From Azospirillum canadense (GTDB taxonomy: Bacteria > Pseudomonadota > Alphaproteobacteria > Azospirillales > Azospirillaceae): a stretch of 64,000 nt of DNA. The notes below the pieces were generated by a model. The model saw only the letters and a program-made list of their open reading frames with translations, did not search any database and was not told the origin of the DNA. Positions within the stretch are counted from its first letter, which is position 1. Every line of letters starts with the position of its first letter. The DNA is taken from contig NZ_JAOQNG010000003.1 of assembly GCF_025961225.1 (NCBI RefSeq), positions 310,001 through 374,000 of the forward strand. Direction: 5' to 3'. Below are positions 34,701 through 42,388 of the stretch, piece after piece. Position numbers and translations under genes: made by a program.

Positions 34701-35347
34701 CGGTTCACGACACCGGCATCGGCATCCCGCCCGATCAGCGGGAGTTGATCTTCGTGGAGTTCCATCAGGTCGGCAACCCGGGGCGCGACCGAACCCAAGG
34801 GCTCGGCCTGGGGCTGGCGATCGTGCAGCGGCTGTCCAAACTCCTCGGCCACCCGGTGGCCGTCCGGTCCACGCCGGGGCGGGGTTCGGTGTTCACCGTC
34901 GACGTTCCACTGGGCGAGGCGGAGGCGGTGCGCGCGCCGGAGCCATTCGCGGTGGTTCAGCCGGACGGTGCCGGGCGTCTGGCGGTGCTGATCGACGACG
35001 ACGCCGATGTGCTCGTCGGCTTGCAGGCCATGTTCCGGGATTGGGGGTATGACACCGTAACCGGCAACTCAGCGGTGCAGGCCTTGGAGCGCCTCCGCGC
35101 CGATGGCCGACCGCCGGCGGTCATCGTAAGCGACTACCGGCTGGGGGAGAACCGAACCGGCCTGGAGGCGGTGCGCCTCATCCGCAACGAGGCCGGTCGG
35201 GCGGTGCCGGGGGTGATCCTGACGGGCGAGACCGCAGCCAGCCTGCACGCCACAGCCGCCGAGCGCGACGTGGGGATCGTCATCAAGCCGGTTGCCCCTC
35301 GTCAGCTTTATGAAGTCCTGAAGTGTCTCCTCGGCGAAGCAGCCTGA
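31763..35347 (+). CDS. Cache-multi-PAS hybrid histidine kinase, 1194 aa
   Basis: Paralogue of the kinase at 24340 with two extra PAS domains. TM1 is about 5-22, the periplasmic cache-like domain about 25-270 and TM2 about 276-296. Four PAS domains span about 310-415, 430-555, 570-690 and 695-820, with linkers ending DITERKR, DITERKQ and DITERRR. HisKA has H841 in AAASHDLRQPLQAL. HATPase has N-box NLVENAIKYT near 952, DTGIGIPPD and GLGLGLAIV. The receiver has D1124 in VIVSDYRLGENR and K in VIKPVAP. Everything needed for phosphotransfer is intact. ATG 31763 (MPSRRLLFLLPLAVLPLLLF) gives a clean first membrane helix; the upstream site is weak. Likely a periplasmic ligand sensor. Confidence 0.93.
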   Translation: MPSRRLLFLLPLAVLPLLLFEVATQLALRDTRATEVRQDAMRLLDLVVSEQSRLVEDIRHVLGTVVSVGAAELAGPDCQTAFERMRPRLPDYLIVQYADRMGTVRCSTDSRALGAHIGDRLNVQRALATGAFAIGGYSTVRGIGHTVLTFGLPAIGPDGQADGVLTALLDVRWLEDYLTRKPLPPDAAVVLADRDGTILARTPEMPDLVGQPLPPRYRFMLEGTQRGISEVVGFDGIGRVVAYSPARADVADLMVWVGLSKAHAMLPVERTMWRTLAGFAGLFALAVLVTVWVVRHMARLREQSGRTAVKMARILESTNDAVLEVDRGWRVTFLNERAKAIFAGRGDLKGQRFWDVYSELVGTGAWSCCHQAMDANAPCEFEIAGPLSGRWFAARAFPSKDGLVVFFQDVTARKQAEQERERLAGELEKERTLFQTVLTHLPSGVFAVAAPDGRLLLHNPAAERAIGHPVYSAQTVDDYTAYGAVHSDGTPYRSDEYPLARALLYGETEAQGEMRYRRGDGTIATFAISAAPVRDANGQIIMAVAIFHDITERKRMEEALRQSEERLSLALASARAGTFDWDLRSGRVMWSEESHRIFGFNPDHDEGIFEQWLDLVQPEDRERLRAQMSADFAEHRTDFQSEYRIVQPDGRVRWVMGRGRITYGEDGAPVRAVGLDIDITERKQLEEALVHSQDRLKDALLAARAGSWELDLRTGEMFWSEENNALFGLPAGTIASGYNVWLNAVLPEDREQADQAVQNALATGEERFQVEFRIRHPEDGVRWLNGLGRAHFSADGRPVRLSGLNVDITERRRMEVALRATKDEAERASLAKSKFLAAASHDLRQPLQALFLFAAALHNHVTTERGQKALDTLERNLETLRGLLDSLLDVSRLDADVIRPTIEDFPLAPVLDDIGASFAPVASGRGLDFQVAVAQTVVVRSDRHLLGRMIRNLVENAIKYTEHGAVRLECRVADGLVRIAVHDTGIGIPPDQRELIFVEFHQVGNPGRDRTQGLGLGLAIVQRLSKLLGHPVAVRSTPGRGSVFTVDVPLGEAEAVRAPEPFAVVQPDGAGRLAVLIDDDADVLVGLQAMFRDWGYDTVTGNSAVQALERLRADGRPPAVIVSDYRLGENRTGLEAVRLIRNEAGRAVPGVILTGETAASLHATAAERDVGIVIKPVAPRQLYEVLKCLLGEAA

Positions 35348-35414
35348 ACGCCAGCCCTGCAAGCTTGATCCGGAGGGCAAAATCAAGCCCGTTCCGCGAA
35401 GTATAGGGGGAAGC

Positions 35415-35780
35415 TCAGGCCACACGGTTGCCGGGGGCGCTCGCCACCAGCCGACGGGCGAGCGGGGCGTCGGGGTGGCGCAGCGTCTGTCCCGGATCGT
35501 CCATGGTCCAGCAGGCCAGCCCTTCCAGCGTCTGGACGCAGGCCACGGCGGCGTCCCGCGACAGGAAGTCGCGCGGCAGATGATGTCCGGTCGGCAGGTG
35601 GGTGATGATCCAGACCGGCGTGCCGTCCTCGGCGGTGCGCGGGTCGATGCCGAAGGCCCCACGGACCTCCCCGGTGATCGGGATGACGATGATTTGGCTC
35701 GGCGCGGTGCGCTCTGCGGCGACGGCCTCGTAGGTCGCGGGTGTCCAATCCGGTTTGCTGATCAGATCGCGGTTGCGCAT
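35415..35780 (-). CDS. Hypothetical protein, 121 aa
   Basis: ATG 35780 (MRNRDLISKPDWTPATYEAV). A compact alpha/beta-looking protein with QIIVIPITGEVRGAFGIDPR, VWIITHLPTGHHLPRDFLSR and AAVACVQTLEGLACWTM; no signal peptide, membrane segment or known catalytic motif. It is intact and followed, in the same direction, by no obvious operon partner, although the 68-aa gene at 35877 lies 96 bp upstream on the same strand. Function unknown. Confidence 0.6.
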   Translation of the reverse strand: MRNRDLISKPDWTPATYEAVAAERTAPSQIIVIPITGEVRGAFGIDPRTAEDGTPVWIITHLPTGHHLPRDFLSRDAAVACVQTLEGLACWTMDDPGQTLRHPDAPLARRLVASAPGNRVA

Positions 35781-35876
35781 GTCTGGCCTGGAGTGAGGTC
35801 GTTGCCCTGCTTGGAGATTCCACCGAGCCGCCGTCGTGAGGACATCGCCCTTGGTTCCATGTTGGTCAGGCGAATC

Positions 35877-36083
35877 TTACCGCGAGGTTCCGTTCGGCGA
35901 GCGGCGCGGCGGTGGGGAGACGGGAGCCGTCCGCCACCGCAAGACGCTGCGCACCGCAAACCGGGCATTGTCGTTGTCCTCGATGGCAAAATAGCGACGC
36001 AGTTCGACCACGGCTGCCCACTCGCCGCCGTCCTCGTAGGCGCGACTGATCGCCGCGCGTTCCTCCTCGCTCACCGTGAACAT
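35877..36083 (-). CDS. Small hypothetical protein, 68 aa
   Basis: ATG 36083 (MFTVSEEERAAISRAYEDGG). Residues 4-45 form a regular helical pattern (EERAAISRAYEDGGEWAAVV then ELRRYFAIEDNDNARFAVRS) and the end is Pro/Arg-rich. It has the look of a conserved accessory-genome protein but matches no family I can name. It may be cotranscribed with the gene at 35415-35780. Confidence 0.6.
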   Translation of the reverse strand: MFTVSEEERAAISRAYEDGGEWAAVVELRRYFAIEDNDNARFAVRSVLRWRTAPVSPPPRRSPNGTSR

Positions 36084-36391
36084 ACCAAACCCTTCTTCGC
36101 AACTTTGGAATTGGCCGTTGTAAGGGCCTCCACCATAGGCCGGTCGCCTTCGCTCTTCGGCACAGGCAACTCACGTGCGCATCTGGTCGGCCCGCTCACC
36201 GGGCACGTCGAGATCGCCGCACAGGACCGTCATAACTGGACTTCATCTCTTTGTCGCGGTCATCGGCGTCATTGGCGTGTCGGTGTGGGCGACACGTCCG
36301 GATCACCCCCGCCGTGGGCAAAGCCGGGGGCCCCCGCGGGTCACGTCCGTCAAGGTGGTGGAAATTGGAAGGTGGTCAGGTGCGTCGTCGG
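36084..36391. other. Gene-free spacer
   Basis: About 310 bp with no supported gene, ending at the tail of an IS256 remnant. Confidence 0.45.
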
Positions 36392-36540
36392 TCAGGCCGC
36401 CTTTGTTGAAGGGAGCGGTGTAATGGCGGGCTCGTCGGCGGCGGCGATTCCGGCCATGGTTTCGAGTGTCAGGTAACGGTGCTGGAGCTGCCAGTCATCA
36501 TTTTGCTCCAGCAAGATAGCGCCGACCCGCCGTCGAACGA
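36392..36540 (-). pseudogene. C-terminal tail of an IS256-family transposase
   Basis: The last 48 residues of the frame, RRRVGAILLEQNDDWQLQHR then YLTLETMAGIAAADEP, match the C-terminus of IS256-type enzymes (compare RLVGALLLEQHDEWAVARRY at 39300). Nothing upstream continues the protein; the frame changes near 36540. A minimal remnant of a different element from the complete copy at 38166. Confidence 0.75.
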
Positions 36541-36608
36541 GTGCCTCCGTAGGGTTAGATTTGGAGGTGAGCATGGACCCCATAAATATTTTGGAGGTAC
36601 AGCACCCC

Positions 36609-37614
36609 CTAGTTGTCCGGATGCGATAGGTCCTTGGCGGCATACACCCTGAGCTGAGCGGCAACCTTGATTTTGGTGAGGTCGCACGGACTGGGAGGTC
36701 GGTAAGCGGGGTTGATCAGTTCGGGTTTTGCCTTCAGGCGCTCGCGGACGACCTCGTCGGGCGAGTGGCCCTTGAGGACGCGCTGTCGGCGGGCGTTGTC
36801 GGCGAGCCGGTAGCCGTGAAGCAGGCGCTCCAGGGCGTCGTGCGTGCCGATGCACAGGACCAACACCTCGCGCCCGATGCGCCCGTTGAAGCGTTCGACC
36901 ATGCCATTGGTCTGCGGCGTATAGGGCTTGGTCTTGCGGTGCTGCACGCCCAAGGCGCGGCAGGCGGCCTCGAAGCCGTCGGCGGTGAAGCAACGGCCGC
37001 GGTCGGTCAGCACGTGGGTGATGGTGAAGGGAAAGGCGGTGACCGCCTCGTTCAGGAAGGCGGTGGCGGCAGCTTCCGTCTCCTCGTCCTTGACCGCCAG
37101 GTGGACCATCCGCGAGGCGCGGTCGATGGCGACATTAGAGGTAGCGTTTGCGCGCGCCGGCGCCGATCACGTGCAGCTTCGGCAGGTGCTTGATGGCGAT
37201 GTGCAGGAAACCGAGGTCGTATGCCTTGAACGTCTTAGTGCCCTTCTTGGGCGTGGTGGTCGGGGGTGTCGGCAGGCGCCCCAGCCCTTCGGCCTTCAGG
37301 ATCCGGTCGATGGCGTCGCGGTTCAGGTGAGGGAGGAAGTGGCGCAGCGTGAACGTGAGGTCATCGAGGGGGAACCCGGTGCTCCGGCGCAGCTCACAGA
37401 CGATGGCGCGTTCTTCCTCGGTGGCCCGCCAGCGCAGGTGCTGGGGGAGCGACGAGTGATCCTGAACGTCCTCGGGACCACGCTTGCGCCATGTGCGGAT
37501 GGTTTCGGTGCTGACACCGTAGCGCTTGGCCAGCACGCTCGAGGGCTCCGTGGAGGCGGCGATGGCGGCGCGCACCACTGGGGTGGTGCGGGCGTTGGGA
37601 TGGATTTGGTCCAT
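36609..37614 (-). pseudogene. IS481-family transposase with one frameshift
   Basis: From ATG 37614 (MDQIHPNARTTPVVRAAIA) come the HTH half (LAKRYGVSTETIRTWRKRG) and KAYDLGFLHIAIKHLPKLHV, ending at a stop at 37135 after KRYL. One extra base there shifts the frame. Removing it reads YVAIDRASRMVHLAVKDEET, DRGRCFTADGFEAACRALGV, PQTNGMVERFNGRIGREVLV, the rve catalytic core with DDE residues, to 36609. The single insertion makes it inactive as written, although the two halves are complete. Confidence 0.88.
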
Positions 37615-38165
37615 GGCGGCTCCTTCCGGCTGGGGCCGAACAGGCTCAGCGTCGCCGCCACAAGGGATGATGCCCGCCGCGGCCGGCCCGTCAACCCTGG
37701 CCCTGACGGGCCACCGCCGAAGGCGGCTGTGGGGTTGACCGGCCGTCACGCGGCGGGCGCTTTTGGCTCGTCATGGCGACGACGGAGGGGACTGCGCCGA
37801 AAGCTGGCCTACTGAGGCGCAGGGCCCAGACGCCTTTCGATCCACCAGCCATGCTCTTGGATGGCCCAACAGACCGGGTCCCAACAACGTTCCGCCATCA
37901 CACAATTAGAACCTATTCCAGTAGGGAGGAGTTCGCGCCGTGCCGGAACCGACCGGTTGGAGCAGAATGCGGTTTAGCACGAACCGCATTCTGCTCTCGG
38001 CGAGGCTTCCCGTACTCTGCCCTAGAACCCGCTCAAGGGGGAGTCCGGCATAGTCTGGTAGAGATCGCGTCCCACCGCGTGGTGTCTGAGGCGTGAGGCT
38101 GGCCCGCCGGAGCGCTCCCCCATAGCTGGCGCAGGCGGGCCGGCCGTTCGGGAGCGGCGGTCACC
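37615..38165. other. Spacer with microprotein candidate and a 15-bp hairpin
   Basis: About 550 bp between IS481 and IS256. Apart from the microprotein candidate it contains a perfect inverted repeat, GAGCAGAATGCGGTT at 37960-37974 and its complement at 37982-37996, with a 7-base loop. No other gene is supported. Confidence 0.5.
37809..37898 (-). CDS. Candidate 29-aa Trp/Cys-rich microprotein
   Basis: ATG 37898 to TAG 37809 encodes MAERCWDPVCWAIQEHGW followed by a basic tail ending APQ. A diverged copy of the same DNA at 5130-5189 encodes CWDPVCWGIQEYGW on the same relative strand, and most of the base differences between the two fall at silent third positions. That pattern is expected of translated DNA. 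The ribosome site is weak (AGGTTC), and it could be the edge of a larger gene of which only this core survives. No family recognised. Confidence 0.35.
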   Translation of the reverse strand: MAERCWDPVCWAIQEHGWWIERRLGPAPQ

Positions 38166-39451
38166 GTGTTCTTCGGCTAAGTTGAGGTTGCTTAACGACC
38201 ATCAACCAAGACGGAGACCACGATGACCGAGGACAGGATCGCTCTTCAGGAGCTGATTGGGAAGAGCGCCGATGCCGACTTTCTGCGCGAGATGGTCGGC
38301 TTCGCCGCCCAGCGCCTGATGGAGCTGGAGGTGGAGAGCCTGTGCGGCGCCGGGTATGGCGAACGCAGCGAGGACCGCCAGACCAAGCGCAACGGCTACC
38401 GGGAGCGGACCTGGGAGACGCGCGCCGGGGCCATCGACCTGCGCATCCCCAAGCTGCGGCGCGGCTCCTACTTCCCGGCCTTCCTGGAGCCGCGCCGCAC
38501 CGCGGAGAAGGCGCTAATCGCGGTGATTCAGGAGGCCTACGTGCAGGGCATCTCGACGCGCAACGTCGATGATCTGGTCAAGGCGATGGGCATGACCGGC
38601 ATCTCCAAGAGCCAGGTCAGCCGCCTGTGCCAGGACATCGACGAGCGCGTGCAGGCGTTCCTGAACCGGCCGCTGGAAGGCGACTGGCCCTTTGTGTGGC
38701 TGGATGCGACCTACGTGAAAGTGCGCCAGGACGGCCGCATCGTCTCGCTCGCCGCCATACTGGCCATCGGCGTCAACAGCGATGGCCGGCGCGAGGTGCT
38801 GGGGCTCGGCCTCGGGCTGTCGGAAGCCGAGACCTTCTGGACCGATTTCCTGCGCACCCTCACCCGCCGGGGCCTACGCGGCGTAAAGCTGGTGATCGCC
38901 GATGCGCATCTCGGGCTGAAGGCCGCCGCTTCCAAGGTGCTGGGCGCCACACTTCAACGCTGTCGTGTTCATTGCATGAGGAATCTCCTCGCCTGCGTCG
39001 GCAAGGCGCACCAGACGATGGTCGCGGCCACCATTCGCACCGCCTTTGCCCAGGAGACCGCTGAGGCGGCGCATGAGCAGTGGCGCCGGGTGGCCGACAG
39101 CCTGCGGCCGCGCTTTTCCAAGCTGGCGGCGCTGATGGACGAGGCGGAGTTCGACGTGCTGGCCTACATGAAGTACCCCAAGGACCTGCGCACCAAATTG
39201 CACAGCACGAATCCTCTGGAGCGGCTGAATGGCGAGATCAAGCGGCGCACCAACGTCGTCGGCATCTTCCCTGGCGAAGGGGCGGTTGTGCGCCTCGTCG
39301 GCGCCTTGCTGCTGGAGCAGCATGATGAATGGGCGGTGGCCCGGCGCTACATGACCATGGAAAGCCTGGCCGAGCTGTGCCACCCTCACACCCCTGATCC
39401 GCTGTCCATCGCAGCGGAGTAGACCGGCGGCCTCAACCCGCCGAAGAGCAC
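38166..39451 (+). mobile_element. IS256-family element, complete, about 1.29 kb
   Basis: Left end GTGTTCTTCGGCTAAGTTG at 38166 and right end, reverse complement GTGCTCTTCGGCGGGTTG, finishing at 39451 are imperfect inverted repeats around a complete transposase gene. The adjacent octamers differ, so the ends may be off by a few bases or the duplication is lost. Confidence 0.75.
38223..39422 (+). CDS. IS256-family transposase, complete, 399 aa
   Basis: ATG 38223 (MTEDRIALQELIGKSADADF) behind AAGACGGAGACC. Full-length Transposase_mut protein: RNGYRERTWETRAGAIDLRI, YVQGISTRNVDDLVKAMGMT, then the RNase-H-like core with D in PFVWLDATYVKVRQDG, D in LVIADAHLGLKAAA and E in STNPLERLNGEIKRRTNVVG. The CxxH-type signature RCRVHCMRNLLA is present. 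It belongs to a different subgroup from the broken gene at 5337. Nothing is damaged, so the element is probably mobile. Confidence 0.94.
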   Translation: MTEDRIALQELIGKSADADFLREMVGFAAQRLMELEVESLCGAGYGERSEDRQTKRNGYRERTWETRAGAIDLRIPKLRRGSYFPAFLEPRRTAEKALIAVIQEAYVQGISTRNVDDLVKAMGMTGISKSQVSRLCQDIDERVQAFLNRPLEGDWPFVWLDATYVKVRQDGRIVSLAAILAIGVNSDGRREVLGLGLGLSEAETFWTDFLRTLTRRGLRGVKLVIADAHLGLKAAASKVLGATLQRCRVHCMRNLLACVGKAHQTMVAATIRTAFAQETAEAAHEQWRRVADSLRPRFSKLAALMDEAEFDVLAYMKYPKDLRTKLHSTNPLERLNGEIKRRTNVVGIFPGEGAVVRLVGALLLEQHDEWAVARRYMTMESLAELCHPHTPDPLSIAAE

Positions 39452-39461
39452 AGAGGCCCCC

Positions 39462-39704
39462 TCAGACACCACGCCTCGGGGCACGATCCTGGTAGATGTT
39501 GGCGTTGAGGTCGTAGGGATCGTAGATCGGCCCTAGACCCGGATCGTAGATCGATCCGGAGGATGGGCCGACATAGCCGTAGGGATCCCAAATCGGCAGA
39601 TAATTGCTGCCGGTGTTGTACGGGTCGAAGAGCGGGTCGGTCGCCGGCACGTCAGCGAGCCCGGAGATGCTGTGCAGTAGGGTGGCGAAGTTGTCTTTGA
39701 CCAT
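39462..39704 (-). CDS. Asp-Pro-Tyr-rich small protein, 80 aa
   Basis: ATG 39704 (MVKDNFATLLHSISGLADVP) has a strong ribosome site (GGGAGGTCACC). After a 20-residue leader the protein is dominated by Tyr, Asp, Pro, Gly and Ile in loose repeats: DPLFDPYNT, LPIWDPYGY, SIYDPGLGP, PIYDPYDL. Low complexity of this sort occurs in extracellular adhesins, matrix proteins and some calcium-binding peptides. No signal peptide or Cys is seen. Its last residues (RAPRRGV) fall within 11 bp of an IS256 end, so the tail may be altered. It follows a calcium-binding-like gene and a terminator in the same direction. Unknown family. Confidence 0.6.
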   Translation of the reverse strand: MVKDNFATLLHSISGLADVPATDPLFDPYNTGSNYLPIWDPYGYVGPSSGSIYDPGLGPIYDPYDLNANIYQDRAPRRGV

Positions 39705-39941
39705 GGTGACCTCCCTGTGGTCGGGGTTGGCAACACCACGACCGTAGGGCGGTTCGCGACCGTAGCCTGTGAGGAACACCACCGTACGGTGCGCGAGTGA
39801 GCAGCATTCGATCCGGTCCACGCGGCCGTCGCTCACGAACCTCTGAGCCCCCAACCCCACAGCCGGTTTGAGGGAGAACGAGGAAAACGGAGCGTCCCCA
39901 CGACCTGCAGGGCACCAGCGAGCGCGGTGCAACACCAAGGC

Positions 39942-39973
39942 AAAAATGCCCCCACCTGTTTCCAGGTGGGGGC
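39942..39973 (-). terminator. Rho-independent terminator (minus strand)
   Basis: GCCCCCACCTG at 39948-39958 pairs perfectly with 39963-39973 around a 4-base loop. On the minus strand the 11-bp stem is followed by ATTTTTG. It lies downstream of the calcium-binding-like gene at 40108-40623. Confidence 0.82.
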
Positions 39974-40107
39974 GAAAGCCGGCAGGCTTTGTTCTCCCGC
40001 CGATGGGAAGTCCTGACGCCGGGCGAATGAGGGGCGCCGGTCAGGTTGTAGATCACGAAGGCACTGGACCGGCGGACTGTACTCGGCCGCCCGTTGGCGC
40101 CCGGACC

Positions 40108-40623
40108 TTAAGTGAGCGAGCCTCCGCCGGTCGGGTCGAAGATGGCGAAGTCCGTGGGATCGAGCTGGGCCATGTGAACGCCGTCCAGCAGAATAGCGTT
40201 GCCGCCGCTGAGGTCCACGAGGGCGCCATACTGCGTGTCGGAGATCACGAGTTGTTCGACCGACTGCAGCCCGGACCCATTCACATTGCCTGCGATGGCG
40301 ATCAGGTCGCCGGAGTCGGACGGATCGAAGCCGTACACGATGTCGAGCCCGTTGCCGTCGCCGAAGAGGAGCAGGTCGTGGTTCGGGCCGCAGTACAGAT
40401 CGGTGTCCCCGGGCAGATCGACCACAGCATCGACGCCCGGCGTCTGAGTGGCCACCGGCGTGACCTCCGGAATGCTGGGCTGCGATGGCTCCGGATCGCT
40501 GGGCACGGTCCCTAGGCCTGGCGGCTCGGTGGCCACCGGCGGCATCACGGAGGTGTCGTGATGAGAAAGATCCGAAGAATTGGCGTGGACATCGGAAGGC
40601 GCATTCACGTTGAAAGCGTTCAT
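40108..40623 (-). CDS. RTX-like putative calcium-binding secreted protein, 171 aa
   Basis: ATG 40623 (MNAFNVNAPSDVHANSSDLS) behind GGAGAG. The first 75 residues are Pro/Ser/Thr-rich, without hydrophobic stretches. From about residue 80 the sequence has the style of RTX C-termini: DTDLYCGPNHDLLLFGDGNG, LDIVYGFDPSDSGDLIAIAG, ALVDLSGGNAILLDGVHMAQ, LDPTDFAIF. These are beta strands with Asp/Gly turns and a hydrophobic end typical of type I secretion substrates. No classical nonapeptide array and no secretion genes nearby. The terminator at 39942-39973 ends its transcript. It may be functionally paired with the DPY-rich gene and resembles the RTX protein at 3815. Confidence 0.65.
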   Translation of the reverse strand: MNAFNVNAPSDVHANSSDLSHHDTSVMPPVATEPPGLGTVPSDPEPSQPSIPEVTPVATQTPGVDAVVDLPGDTDLYCGPNHDLLLFGDGNGLDIVYGFDPSDSGDLIAIAGNVNGSGLQSVEQLVISDTQYGALVDLSGGNAILLDGVHMAQLDPTDFAIFDPTGGGSLT

Positions 40624-40838
40624 TGTACTCTCCGTTACATGGGTTGATCGGGCGGCATCCTTGACCGCCTGAACCCAAATATGCCTTTCCTCTGTCGCGA
40701 CCTCAGTGGCCAATCCCATAACTCAATCCGAACGCCAGCAAGATTATTGCTTTGCCTTCGGCCAGCGCGAATGAGATGGACGCTCCCCGTTTCGGGCGTA
40801 GCTAGACGTTGGTGCGAAAATCGGTTAGCAGTTGGCGG

Positions 40839-41662
40839 GGTGTTATCAGGTTGGCGACTGCCGGTTTGGCATGGCAGGGTGCCGGGCATGGGCACGACGC
40901 CCAATCCGTACCGCGGTTTTCGTTTTCCGGCGGCGATCATCAATGAAGCGGTGTGGCTGTACCATTGCTTCAGCTTGAGCCTGCGCGAGGTCGAGTTGAT
41001 CCTGGCCGCGCGCGGCATCGAGGTCAGCGACGAGACCATCCGCGAGTGGGGGCTGCGCTTTGGCCGGGCATTCGCCAACACCCTCAAGCGCTGCCGGCCC
41101 CGGCCGGGTGACAAGTGGTTGCTGGACGAGGTGTTCATCCGCATCCGCGGCAAGCAACATTATCTTTGGCGCGCAATCGACCAGAACGGCGTTGTCCTCG
41201 ACATCCTGGTCCAGAGCCGGCGCAACACCAAAGCGGCCAAGCGCTTCTTTCGCAAGCTGCTGAAAGGGTTGCGGCACGCCCCGCGCGTCATCATGACCGA
41301 CAAGCTGAAGTCATACGCGGCGGCCAAGAAGGACCTAAAGCTGCGCCGCGAACACCGACAGAGCCGATACCTGAACAACGCCTGCGAAGTCTCACATCAG
41401 CCGACCCGACAGCGCGAGCGACACATGAAAAGGTTCAAGTCCGCCAGGCATGCCCAACGGTTTCTTTCCACCCACAGCCCGATCCACAACCACTTCCAAC
41501 TCCGTCGCCACCTAATCTCCGCCTCCGAGTATCGCGTTGCCCGCGCTCGCGCCTTTACCACCTGGCGCGAGGCGACCGGCCGTGCCCGCACCGCCTGAAC
41601 CAGTGAACAAGCAGGTTGTTCAAGTCCTCCGTGCATCAATCGACCGCGAAGTTGACAGCACC
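40839..41662 (+). mobile_element. IS6-family element, copy 3 (824 bp, intact)
   Basis: Left end GGTGTTATCAGGTTGGCG at 40839, right end GAAGTTGACAGCACC finishing at 41662. One base longer than the two frameshifted copies, which fits their one-base deletion. Flanking octamers do not match. Confidence 0.85.
40888..41598 (+). CDS. IS6-family transposase, intact, 236 aa
   Basis: ATG 40888 (MGTTPNPYRGFRFPAAIINE). The complete protein has the N-terminal HTH-like region (SLREVELILAARGIEVSDET), the DDE core (LDEVFIRIRGKQHYLWRAID, IMTDKLKSYAAAKKDLK, LNNACEVSHQPTRQRERHMK) and the full C-terminus (HAQRFLSTHSPIHNHFQLRR, ending RTA). It differs from copies 1 and 2 by many substitutions and lacks their frameshift, so it is the reference for the group. 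It works by replicative cointegrate formation. Confidence 0.93.
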   Translation: MGTTPNPYRGFRFPAAIINEAVWLYHCFSLSLREVELILAARGIEVSDETIREWGLRFGRAFANTLKRCRPRPGDKWLLDEVFIRIRGKQHYLWRAIDQNGVVLDILVQSRRNTKAAKRFFRKLLKGLRHAPRVIMTDKLKSYAAAKKDLKLRREHRQSRYLNNACEVSHQPTRQRERHMKRFKSARHAQRFLSTHSPIHNHFQLRRHLISASEYRVARARAFTTWREATGRARTA

Positions 41663-41705
41663 CTCACGCTGCCTCCTTGCACTCTGGCAGCCCGGTGCCC
41701 GGACC

Positions 41706-42161
41706 TCACACTGCAATGATCCGGTAGGCCAGGAACATCTTGAGCTTGGGCTCCGTGTCGACGCCGCGGAGTTCCCACCGGAGATCGTACGGCTCGTCGC
41801 TATCGGGCTGTTCCCAGTGCGCATCCTGCGGTGGCGGCACAGCCCGGGCCGGCACATAGAGGGCGAGTGTCGGGATTTCGACCCGGTCGGGGTGGCCTGA
41901 TGCGGACGTCAACGTGGCGAGGTCCACGTCGCAGACGGCATAGCTGCGCCCATCCATCGATACCCGAAGCGTGTAGCGCTCCCGGCTTTCCGGTCGAAAG
42001 CCGTGAAGATAGCCGTCGACCAGGACGATGGAGGGATTCCATGCCACGACACCGTAGTGACCGGCGCAAACGCCCTCGCCGCCGCGGGCCGCCATGCTCT
42101 CCCCCTCGCCGGATTCGGCGTTGCCCACCATGACGTGATGCGGGACGGAGTCGGCCTTCAT
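41706..42161 (-). CDS. Hypothetical protein, 151 aa
   Basis: ATG 42161 (MKADSVPHHVMVGNAESGEG) has a good ribosome site (AGGAGAAAACA). From residue 35 the protein reads as alternating beta strands (YGVVAWNPSIVLVDGYLHGF, RYTLRVSMDGRSYAVCDVDL, RVEIPTLALYVPARAVPPPQ) and closes with PKLKMFLAYRIIAV. It resembles a small beta-sandwich or jelly-roll domain without a signal peptide. No family recognised. It ends 43 bp before the IS6 copy 3 and has no gene partner. Confidence 0.6.
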   Translation of the reverse strand: MKADSVPHHVMVGNAESGEGESMAARGGEGVCAGHYGVVAWNPSIVLVDGYLHGFRPESRERYTLRVSMDGRSYAVCDVDLATLTSASGHPDRVEIPTLALYVPARAVPPPQDAHWEQPDSDEPYDLRWELRGVDTEPKLKMFLAYRIIAV

Positions 42162-42388
42162 GTGTTTTCTCCTAATATTTTGGATCCGCTACTTTTTGAG
42201 TGCGTCTTCCCTGACGATGAGGGCCCAAGACATTTTCTGACGGGTGTGCTCTGGACAGAGAGACCGAACAAGAAAGCGAAGGAGGATCCGCCGCCTTCGA
42301 TCGGAGGCGCCGCACCGCAGTGAATGAATTGGCCGGCGCCCCGCTCAACGACTTTGCCTTCAGCCTCCGCCAACCCGCCGCTTGGGGA

